Assembly (NCBI GenBank): GCA_037367405.1
Contig: JAZKJV010003378.1
Span: forward strand, 124,001-188,000
Origin: Ottelia alismoides
Lineage: Eukaryota > Streptophyta > Magnoliopsida > Alismatales > Hydrocharitaceae
Direction of reading: 5' to 3'
DNA: 64,000 bases
A program made the position numbers and the translations under genes. Shown here piece after piece: positions 63,301-64,000 of the stretch (the first letter of the stretch is position 1; every line of letters starts with the position of its first letter). Below the pieces are notes generated by a model that was not told the origin of the DNA, did no database searches, and saw only the letters and a list, made by a program, of their open reading frames with translations.

Positions 63301-63758
63301 AATACCCAAACATGGCAGGCGTCAAAGAATGCGTAGGAAATGATCGAGTTAGCGAATACACTAAGAAAGGGATTGTGATATGGAGCGGTAATGATGACCA
63401 GTGCCATGATGCTAGATGGGAATGTGGTGCTGCTGGTGTCATATCCGTTGTGAGTAACCTTGTGCCAGGCCTGATGTGGGAACTTATGTTTCATGGAAAG
63501 AACCCCTCACTGAATTCAAAGCTCATGCCTCTGATCGAATGGTTATTTTGTGAGCCGAACCCTATAGGTCTTAACACAGCTCTATCACAGCTTGGTGTGG
63601 CGAGGCCTGTTTTTAGGCTTCCTTATATCCCTCTTCCTCTTGCCAGGAGGATCGAATTTGTCGAGATGGTGAAGAAGATTGGAAGAGAACACTTTGTTGG
63701 AGAGAAGGATGTGCAAGTTCTTGAGGATGAGGACTTTGTCCTGTTGAGTCGTTATTAA
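21233..63758 (+). CDS. DHDPS: Dihydrodipicolinate synthase, chloroplast (whole gene, 3 exons)
   Basis: The enzyme condenses pyruvate with aspartate semialdehyde, the first lysine-specific step in plastids, and is feedback-inhibited by lysine. Exons are 21233-21327, 22568-22648 and 62831-63758; both junctions are phase 2 and join into 367 codons, the usual plant precursor length. By residue: 1-45 form a Ser/Arg-rich probable transit peptide, 47-58 the plant motif [12 protein letters not shown], 107-113 GGTTGEG with the Thr pair that relays protons, Tyr172, Tyr196 and Arg201 of YNVPSRTG, and Lys224 of AGVKE, the Schiff-base lysine. Trp118 and the [11 protein letters not shown] segment line the lysine site. 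Intron 1 is GT-AG; intron 2 is 40,182 bp with a GC donor. The catalytic frame has no stop, so the gene is probably functional if the long intron is spliced. Alternatively the halves might be separated by an assembly error. Confidence 0.85.
21328..22567 (+). other. DHDPS: DHDPS intron 1
   Basis: A GT-AG intron of 1,240 bp. It begins GTGAGC and ends TATAATCAG before GAATGGAGTATGG. Apart from an inverted SINE at 22220-22423 it is T-rich, as plant introns usually are, and I see no coding region in it. Confidence 0.75.
22220..22423 (-). mobile_element. Au-like SINE in DHDPS intron 1
   Basis: A short tRNA-derived element lies on the minus strand, flanked by GATTATTCT at 22211-22219 and 22424-22432 (9-bp TSD). 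Read on the minus strand it has an A-box-like GGTCTGGTGGTAATGCAGTG, a B box GGTTCAAATCC and a tail CCGACCCTACTTATAGTGAG followed by AAGGCTTTGCT. The tail resembles the 3' end of RTE-type LINEs (see 36623-36960), as in Au SINEs, which probably borrow RTE machinery. Confidence 0.8.
22568..22648 (+). CDS. DHDPS: DHDPS exon 2
   Basis: An 81-bp exon encodes the segment from [14 protein letters not shown] to [12 protein letters not shown], the conserved junction between transit peptide and barrel in plant DHDPS. The acceptor is AATCAG and the donor AG|GCAAGT, a non-canonical GC donor with otherwise perfect consensus. It enters and leaves in phase 2, so it fits exons 1 and 3 without a frame change. 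Confidence 0.85.
22649..23250 (+). other. Plain intron sequence before L1-1
   Basis: AT-rich sequence with no open frame longer than 75 codons and no repeat I recognise. It is probably original intron 2 sequence. Confidence 0.5.
24795..25955. mobile_element. Non-autonomous hAT element in L1-1 ORF1
   Basis: A 1,161-bp insert is flanked by the perfect 8-bp TSD CCTGCGGG (24787-24794 and 25956-25963). The ends CATTGTTTTTAAAAAAGCG and, on the complement, CAAGGTTTTAAAAAGCG are terminal inverted repeats. Next to both ends are arrays of GCCTCGAGGC-type palindromic words (24802-24945 and 25868-25930). No transposase frame is present. An 8-bp TSD and CA...TTTAAAA ends indicate hAT. The autonomous-looking hAT at 49212-53159 has the same end style and the same GAGGCG words, so both probably belong to one family. 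A MULE-type MITE is nested inside. Confidence 0.85.
25284..25669. mobile_element. Mutator-like MITE with long inverted repeats and five palindromes
   Basis: A 386-bp element is flanked by the perfect 10-bp TSD TTCATATTTA (25274-25283 and 25670-25679). The terminal inverted repeats are about 110 bp long, begin GAGGAAAATTCGTCCC and are nearly identical, down to GTGCGGTCACGATTATT. The centre carries five copies of a self-complementary word, AAGCCGCCTCTT followed by its complement: 25369-25393, 25405-25428, 25463-25489, 25499-25524 and 25560-25585. The long repeats and 9-11-bp-class TSD point to the Mutator superfamily. There is no coding capacity. The RNA would fold into a long hairpin. Confidence 0.85.
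26490..30331 (+). pseudogene. L1-1 ORF2 (endonuclease, reverse transcriptase), frameshifted
   Basis: The ATG at 26490 opens [17 protein letters not shown], the start of an APE-type endonuclease; LQETKL, YGP, GGDLNV and LSDHTPVLW follow in order. After [20 protein letters not shown] come the RT blocks: [55 protein letters not shown] and an intact YADD at 28538-28549. The C-terminal part holds [15 protein letters not shown] and a DRCMDG/HIFFGC zinc-finger-like region. The frame shifts twice, near 27000 and at a run of ten G at 27710-27719; from 27755 to 30331 it is open for 858 codons. An in-frame 300-bp duplication lies in the C-terminal region (29594-30193). Confidence 0.85.
29594..30193 (+). 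repeat. Exact-length in-frame tandem duplication in L1-1 ORF2
   Basis: Copy A is 29594-29893 and copy B is 29894-30193, each 300 bp or 100 codons, starting GATCTATGCGTGGATTTGAA. They differ at only a few positions (for example [15 protein letters not shown] versus [15 protein letters not shown]). Each encodes the KVFLWC...DRCMDG...HIFFGC block, so the cysteine/histidine region is present twice and the frame is kept. The junction shows that this is a local duplication rather than two insertions. Confidence 0.9.
30431..30692 (+). other. Plain intron sequence between L1-1 and the hAT-like shell
   Basis: AT-rich, intron-like sequence with no recognised feature. Confidence 0.5.
30778..34088 (+). 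mobile_element. L1-2: 5'-truncated L1 LINE, dead
   Basis: This L1 starts inside the endonuclease domain ([20 protein letters not shown]) and runs to the 3' untranslated region. It is flanked by CGATATGGCG (30768-30777) and CGATATGGGCG (34089-34099), a near-perfect TSD. It is related to L1-1 along its length: [60 protein letters not shown]. The frame breaks near 32245, at 32496 and at 33406. The catalytic YADD is destroyed: the sequence reads TATGCCTGATGAT, one base more than needed, giving stop codons. A TAG interrupts the C-terminus at 33868-33870. Confidence 0.85.
31050..32249 (+). pseudogene. L1-2 ORF2, N-terminal half of RT region
   Basis: A 399-codon open piece has the endonuclease C-terminus (SDHTPILW), the linker with [14 protein letters not shown] and the first RT blocks up to [13 protein letters not shown]. 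It is lost to a frameshift after HRGVP; the next frame continues with [20 protein letters not shown] (32059-32496). Next come [20 protein letters not shown] (32558-33406) and the zinc-finger-like tail with [12 protein letters not shown] (33456-33869). Confidence 0.8.
34184..34689 (+). other. Intron sequence, unassigned
   Basis: No feature recognised. The longest open frame (34217-34432, 71 codons) is hydrophobic and matches nothing I know. It is probably chance. Confidence 0.45.
34690..35035 (+). mobile_element. L1 3'-end fragment
   Basis: Text such as GAAAGATTCTACATTGAGAATG (split by indels) near 34880, TCTTGGCTTTTGTAACTGAA and TCGGTGCACCCC is the decayed C-terminus and 3' untranslated region of an L1. 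It parallels the TATGAAAATGTTGTGGC ... CTCCCATCTTGGGAG end of L1-1. No open frame remains. Boundaries are approximate. Confidence 0.55.
35258..35665 (-). pseudogene. Copia reverse transcriptase fragment
   Basis: On the minus strand the frame 35473-35754 reads [20 protein letters not shown] and then [15 protein letters not shown]. This is the C-K-W-V-F-x-x-K ... D-G-x-x-x-x-x-K-A-R ... F-x-Q-x-x-G-x-D-Y start of Copia RT. Further along (35258-35290) another frame gives RSPGAWFQK, a later RT block. The pieces are out of frame with each other and no flanking gag or integrase is present. It is a lone, decayed fragment. Confidence 0.75.
35690..36326. mobile_element. Possible non-autonomous MULE remnant with purine-rich body
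   Basis: 35690-36110 is strongly strand-biased (G/A on the plus strand, with repeated GGAGGAGG and GGTGGGGGC words). 36125-36326 has the same word order as the right end of the Pack-MULE: TTATTTAGAAGGT, AAATGGAC, TAACTCGAG-like text and finally GATAAAAATCC at the edge. The left terminal repeat was not found, so only one end is supported. This is a family link by eye and moderately uncertain. Confidence 0.4.
36413..36622. mobile_element. Short element rich in TTTCGGTC words
   Basis: About 210 bp are dominated by TTTCGGT, GAATTTC and CGACCGAAAT words. GGCCCTAAAT at the left and GGCCACAAAT on the complement of the right may be terminal repeats. It is flanked by ATGGACACAACAACAAC and ATGACAACAACAAC, so it seems to have landed in the AAC-repeat tail of an RTE element. 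The class is not certain. Confidence 0.45.
36623..36960 (-). mobile_element. RTE-type LINE 3'-end fragment
   Basis: The minus-strand frame 36655-36855 gives the last 66 codons of an [26 protein letters not shown], then [20 protein letters not shown], then [14 protein letters not shown] and stop. After the stop the element ends CCGACCCTACTTAATGGTGG...GGCTTTGTTGTTGTTGTC, the short-repeat tail typical of plant RTE LINEs. The element is 5'-truncated. The tail is nearly the same as in the SINEs of this window. Confidence 0.85.
36961..37279 (+). other. Intron sequence with small GTAGAGTAAAATG repeats
   Basis: GTAGAGTAAAATG or close variants occur three times between 36965 and 37029. The rest is AT-rich without recognised features. 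Confidence 0.45.
38648..38754 (-). mobile_element. SINE fragment inside L1-3
   Basis: Read on the minus strand it has a B-box-like GGTTCCAATCT, the same CCTACTACCCAAAAGAT segment as the SINE in intron 1, and an A-box-like TCGGTATTGGAGTG. A run of T at 38649-38657 is its reversed A tail. It lacks the RTE-like tail and is probably truncated. It abuts the 5' end of Copia-1. Confidence 0.6.
39259..40064 (+). pseudogene. Copia-1 gag
   Basis: The gag starts [20 protein letters not shown] at 39259 and has [18 protein letters not shown] in the first part. After a frameshift near 39410 it continues in 39489-40064 with [20 protein letters not shown]. The zinc knuckle [14 protein letters not shown] is still readable near 39984, but in another frame. 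The protein would pack element RNA into particles; as it stands it is broken. Confidence 0.8.
40097..41280 (+). pseudogene. Copia-1 protease and integrase region
   Basis: The frame starts [18 protein letters not shown]. The protease motif reads [12 protein letters not shown], where D-S-G-A is usual, so the residue after the catalytic Asp has changed. The GAG-pre-integrase zinc part has WHLRFGH and [10 protein letters not shown]. The integrase core follows with YVDIWGPSR (first Asp) and HTDNAWNF (second Asp). The catalytic Glu region, read as SLRENIVIF, lies beyond a frameshift. Confidence 0.8.
41479..43650 (+). pseudogene. Copia-1 reverse transcriptase with 797-bp tandem duplication
   Basis: The RT start is present twice, in 41600-42396 and 42397-43193. 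Each copy has a proline-rich linker, [29 protein letters not shown] and [16 protein letters not shown]. In the second copy CKW has become CKC and a TAA interrupts NAFL. The RT then goes on with [13 protein letters not shown] (43344 on, catalytic YVDD intact) and [16 protein letters not shown] hAT MITE cuts the gene at 43561. Confidence 0.85.
41600..43193 (+). repeat. 797-bp tandem duplication within Copia-1
   Basis: Copy A is 41600-42396 and copy B 42397-43193, both starting TGTCCATTCCAATTCCTATG. They differ at only a few bases, so the event is much younger than the element. The junction falls where ATGGTGTGT meets CCATTCC, with TGT/TGTC microhomology to the real continuation TGGTGTGTAGAC. 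Confidence 0.9.
43561..44067. mobile_element. hAT MITE in Copia-1 with GTGTAGAC target duplication
   Basis: A 507-bp AT-rich element is flanked by perfect 8-bp GTGTAGAC copies (43553-43560 and 44068-44075). The terminal inverted repeats are perfect for 14 bp: TAGGGATGAAAACG and CGTTTTCATCCCTA. The body is made of GAATACGAATACGAAT and ATATGAATA words. No coding capacity. The 8-bp TSD and TAGGG ends fit a hAT MITE. Confidence 0.95.
44100..44820 (+). pseudogene. Copia-1 RNase H region
   Basis: The region reads [20 protein letters not shown], then [36 protein letters not shown] and, in the next frame, [20 protein letters not shown] and a terminal SMIDIYAPS. The D-A-D-Y, E (in EPEYR) and later D positions of Copia RNase H are visible. 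A frameshift near 44600 and a stop upstream break it. Confidence 0.8.
46013..46394 (+). other. Intron sequence, unassigned
   Basis: AT-rich, with no domain or terminal repeat recognised. A 77-codon frame at 46013-46246 looks like chance. Confidence 0.45.
46395..46713 (-). mobile_element. RTE LINE, 3' part, left of Copia-3
   Basis: On the minus strand this is the counterpart of 36623-36960. It has AAGAAGTTTTGGAAAGAGAC near 46520 (the KKFWKET region), decayed versions of the GRGRPKK and RRIH segments, and a tail GGCTTTGTTATTGT. It ends exactly at the Copia-3 insertion and continues on the other side at 60829. Confidence 0.75.
47082..47772 (-). pseudogene. Copia-3 RNase H and RT C-terminus
   Basis: The minus strand reads [20 protein letters not shown] (late RT), a [15 protein letters not shown] segment, then [20 protein letters not shown] and [21 protein letters not shown] text. 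The RNase H D-A-D-Y motif has become D-V-G-Y, so a catalytic Asp is lost. Frameshifts break it. Confidence 0.8.
47907..48353 (-). pseudogene. Copia-3 reverse transcriptase N-terminal part
   Basis: The frame contains [59 protein letters not shown]. The first catalytic Asp of the D-V-K-N-A-F motif is replaced (LHVKNAF). The YVDD region is readable on the complement of CATCAACATAGACC near 47815 in a different frame. Confidence 0.8.
48397..48770 (-). repeat. 187-bp tandem duplication in Copia-3 linker
   Basis: 48397-48583 and 48584-48770 are direct copies, both containing GAAAGTCCCGTGTTAGA and GGGGGTAAGAAGCACACGAC. The copies differ at several bases. The unit includes the [20 protein letters not shown] coding segment just before RT. 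It lies beside the Copia-2 insertion but seems independent of it. Confidence 0.85.
49620..52290 (-). pseudogene. hAT transposase (BED finger, DUF659-like, hATC), broken
   Basis: Exon-like parts on the minus strand are about 52290-50486, 50402-50284, 50212-49921 and 49825-49620. The first carries a BED-type zinc finger ([20 protein letters not shown], then [16 protein letters not shown]) with a 1-base loss at its second Cys. Next is a DUF659/RNase-H-like core: [53 protein letters not shown]. The third part holds the hATC dimerisation motif [16 protein letters not shown] and [14 protein letters not shown]. The tail is acidic ([18 protein letters not shown]). An in-frame TGA lies at 51764-51766 and a TAG follows the junction near 50394. 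The splice sites look good; the protein cannot be made. Confidence 0.85.
50486..51763 (-). pseudogene. hAT transposase core segment (open stretch)
   Basis: This is the longest open piece of the transposase, with about 405 codons from the [15 protein letters not shown] segment. It includes the catalytic-region motifs DGWTD and [11 protein letters not shown], the [13 protein letters not shown] block that usually surrounds the conserved C/H positions, and the helical insertion with [15 protein letters not shown]. It ends at a donor-like site after KKRSHG (complement of CCATGACTCC, 50491-50500). Confidence 0.8.
53385..54210 (+). pseudogene. Copia-2 gag
   Basis: The ATG at 53385 opens [20 protein letters not shown] with [21 protein letters not shown] frameshift near 53583 (WEADH then stop) moves to the 53563-54210 frame, which runs 215 codons: [40 protein letters not shown], an arginine/glycine-rich stretch and the knuckle [14 protein letters not shown] with correct CCHC spacing. 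Only the one frameshift and the TAG at 54208 break gag-pol continuity. Confidence 0.85.
54262..55857 (+). CDS. Copia-2 protease-integrase frame (531 codons)
   Basis: This is the longest open retrotransposon frame after the L1-1 RT. In order it has the protease [14 protein letters not shown] with an intact D-S-G; the GAG-pre-integrase segment [12 protein letters not shown] ... [10 protein letters not shown] (H-H-C-C zinc site); and the integrase core with [28 protein letters not shown] and [13 protein letters not shown], giving the D-D-E triad. [20 protein letters not shown] and a proline-rich linker follow. The frame leaves register at the linker, while RT continues in 55688-56299. It is part of a pol gene and has no host function. 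Confidence 0.85.
   Translation: MSRLRNIMPPASTPLVSEGSLDVVATAEASSSGSAYTSAFYQGSHTSEWIVDSGATHHLCGDRHQLTSYREVSPGRTVIIADGTHSPITGQGQISLTPSMPLQNVLHAPNFLMNLLSISQITKDLHCRAIFDPSSLVFQDILTGNVIGHGCEQGGLYRLVHTPYAGASSHSTEPVTPYLWHLRFGHLPFQKLRHVLPQISPRWFFDCEACQLGKHHWSAFPSRQSRSSSSPFEFFHIDIWGPSRVPDHQGHMFYLVAVDDFSRLLWVFLLKNKSEAGITIMNFFKEVQNVFSVSVKILRTDNALEFCTRALSQLLSSHGILHQTSCAYTSQQNGVAERKHRHLLDVTRMLLIQSCAPPSFWDDAVLTACYLINHMPSSVLGEKISFSLVFPNKELFSLTPRVFGSVASVHQLSPGVDKLSLRAVKCVFVGYSRTQKGYRCYDPLCRRYYVSAYVMFFESVMFFSPTGDRLVPSALNDEIYVPSPPVYVPQQACTSPLSSPPPYTISTTATTSHIFGSSPTTSLQSTTGPCS
55688..57644 (+). pseudogene. Copia-2 reverse transcriptase and RNase H
   Basis: 55688-56299 ends at NIDR, where a TAG replaces the next Lys codon. 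56357-56680 continues with [20 protein letters not shown] and [24 protein letters not shown] is present near 56694 in [10 protein letters not shown] but is followed by a stop. 57057-57644 is a clean RNase H of 195 codons with [36 protein letters not shown] and [15 protein letters not shown], ending SMIDIYAPS just before the polypurine tract. Stops at 56297 and around 56720-56850 inactivate pol. Confidence 0.85.
57794..58230 (-). pseudogene. Copia-3 linker upstream of RT, right of Copia-2
   Basis: The minus-strand frame 57724-58149 contains [40 protein letters not shown] and a proline-rich run, then [10 protein letters not shown] and PQVCFDN. The frame is cut at PQVCFDN by the Copia-2 insertion. 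The matching continuation ([16 protein letters not shown]) is at 48525-48746. Confidence 0.8.
58250..59220 (-). pseudogene. Copia-3 integrase
   Basis: Pieces in several frames of the minus strand give the zinc part ([10 protein letters not shown] and RHVSWES, off-frame), the [19 protein letters not shown] segment complementary to 58620-58680, an [11 protein letters not shown] piece and the region around the catalytic Glu ([12 protein letters not shown] in a shifted frame near 58390). All are interrupted. Confidence 0.7.
59221..60254 (-). pseudogene. Copia-3 gag and protease
   Basis: The ATG at 60254 (minus) opens [20 protein letters not shown]. An in-frame TAG replaces the Gln codon after YELWAM. 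Then come [20 protein letters not shown] and [17 protein letters not shown] (59946-60149) and a long piece (59400-59861) with [19 protein letters not shown]. The knuckle reads [14 protein letters not shown], so its first Cys is lost. The protease D-S-G region near 59232 has also changed. Confidence 0.8.
60829..61480 (-). mobile_element. RTE LINE, RT part, right of Copia-3
   Basis: Minus-strand reading gives the RTE reverse-transcriptase core: [20 protein letters not shown] around 61230-61300 (FVDD at 61271-61282), preceded by a [15 protein letters not shown] piece. After FVDD come a KTEYMEW-like segment near 61155 and a decayed DVKLGS/YLGSI region. It joins 46713 after Copia-3 is removed. The upstream RTE sequence (endonuclease) is missing, so this copy is 5'-truncated. 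Confidence 0.75.
61481..62273 (+). other. Plain intron sequence
   Basis: AT/T-rich DNA without a recognised element. The longest frames (61492-61755 minus, 87 codons; 61877-62071 plus, 64 codons) match nothing and have no conserved motifs. Confidence 0.5.
62274..62475 (+). mobile_element. Au-like SINE near the 3' end of intron 2
   Basis: It is flanked by TATTGTTA at 62266-62273 and 62476-62483 (8-bp TSD). It has the A-box-like GGTCTGGCGGTAATGCAGTG and then GGGGTTGCGTTAGGTAGTTG. The tail reads CCAACCCTACTTATAGTGGG followed by AAAAAGCTTTGTC. The B box is damaged. It belongs to the same family as the intron-1 SINE but lies in the opposite direction. Confidence 0.8.
62484..62830 (+). other. DHDPS: Intron 2 acceptor region
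   Basis: T-rich sequence leads to TTTTTTCGTATGCCTTTCAG at 62830, a good polypyrimidine tract and AG acceptor. An ATG at 62745 is in frame with exon 3 but would add a hydrophobic stretch unlike any DHDPS, so it is not taken as a start. Confidence 0.7.
62831..63758 (+). CDS. DHDPS: DHDPS exon 3 (catalytic domain)
   Basis: The exon encodes the whole (beta/alpha)8 barrel and C-terminal helices of DHDPS, without a stop until TAA 63756-63758. Visible in order are [95 protein letters not shown] (Schiff-base Lys), [19 protein letters not shown] and [17 protein letters not shown], ending [13 protein letters not shown]. All catalytic and most lysine-binding positions are the plant consensus, so this exon is under selection or very recently was. 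Confidence 0.95.
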
Positions 63759-64000
63759 TCTGCTTGAGCTTCTTGATGAACATATTTCCCGAGTCGAGTT
63801 TTTTTGTAGTGTAATGTTTCCATCTTGTTTTAAGAAAGTTGTCCATAGCTGCAATCGCTGTAAGTTGCTTTCTAGTTAACTTTAGAGTTCGTTTTGAACC
63901 TCTGGGCTGTATTTTTATTTCTGCAAGAGCTTTAAAGGTTCTTGAGAAGACGCTGTGGGCTGATTTTCATCCAAGAGCTTAAGCTTTGTCAAGGGTATGA
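63759..64000 (+). other. DHDPS: DHDPS 3' untranslated region and flank
   Basis: T-rich sequence after the stop, with near-upstream elements such as GTAATGTTTCC near 63811 and TTGTTTTAAG near 63825. No perfect AATAAA is present, which is common in plants. The poly(A) site cannot be fixed. Confidence 0.5.

Overview
This window looks like nuclear DNA from a flowering plant. It contains a plant-type lysine-biosynthesis gene with introns, a full-length L1 LINE, RTE-type LINE tails, Au-like SINEs, short-LTR Copia elements, hAT and Mutator-like transposons and a plasma-membrane proton-ATPase fragment. I saw no operons, ribosomal RNA, tRNA gene or CRISPR array. The species cannot be told from the sequence.

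The only convincing host gene is a chloroplast dihydrodipicolinate synthase (DHDPS, first committed step of lysine synthesis) on the + strand. Exon 1 is at 21233-21327, exon 2 at 22568-22648 and exon 3 at 62831-63758. Both junctions are phase 2 and the joined product would be 367 residues, normal for the family. Intron 1 is about 1.2 kb and carries an Au-like SINE. Intron 2 is 40,182 bp, starts with a GC donor (AG|GCAAGT) and is filled with layered transposons. Almost everything between 23 and 62 kb therefore lies inside one intron.

Layout upstream of the gene: 1-3.1 kb is AT-rich DNA with one GC/CT-rich island. 3.1-8.3 kb is a tandem array of pol-less Copia LTR/leader/gag units. 8.3-16.3 kb holds two head-to-head, pol-less LTR elements whose LTRs are rich in TGATCGATCA words. 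16.3-18.7 kb is mostly unassigned. 18.7-20.65 kb is a probable Pack-MULE carrying part of a plasma-membrane H+-ATPase gene, itself split by a Harbinger-type MITE. It ends about 580 bp before the DHDPS start codon.

Layout of the giant intron: (i) L1-1, 23263-30418, full length with a 12-bp target-site duplication (TSD); a non-autonomous hAT with an 8-bp TSD sits in its ORF1, and inside that a Mutator-like MITE with a 10-bp TSD carries five palindromes. (ii) A hAT-like shell, 30701-34176, holding a 5'-truncated L1-2. (iii) L1, Copia, MULE and RTE remnants, 34.7-37 kb. (iv) L1-3, interrupted by a SINE piece and Copia-1 (38755-44966); Copia-1 has a 797-bp internal duplication and a hAT MITE with a perfect 8-bp TSD. 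(v) An RTE LINE split by Copia-3 (minus, 46714-60828), split in turn by Copia-2 (plus, 48798-57793), split by a 3.9-kb hAT with a decayed transposase gene (49212-53159). (vi) Plain intron and one more SINE before exon 3.

LTR divergence counted by eye is about 4% for Copia-2, 8% for Copia-1 and 13% for Copia-3. This agrees with the nesting order. No transposon gene in the window appears fully intact.
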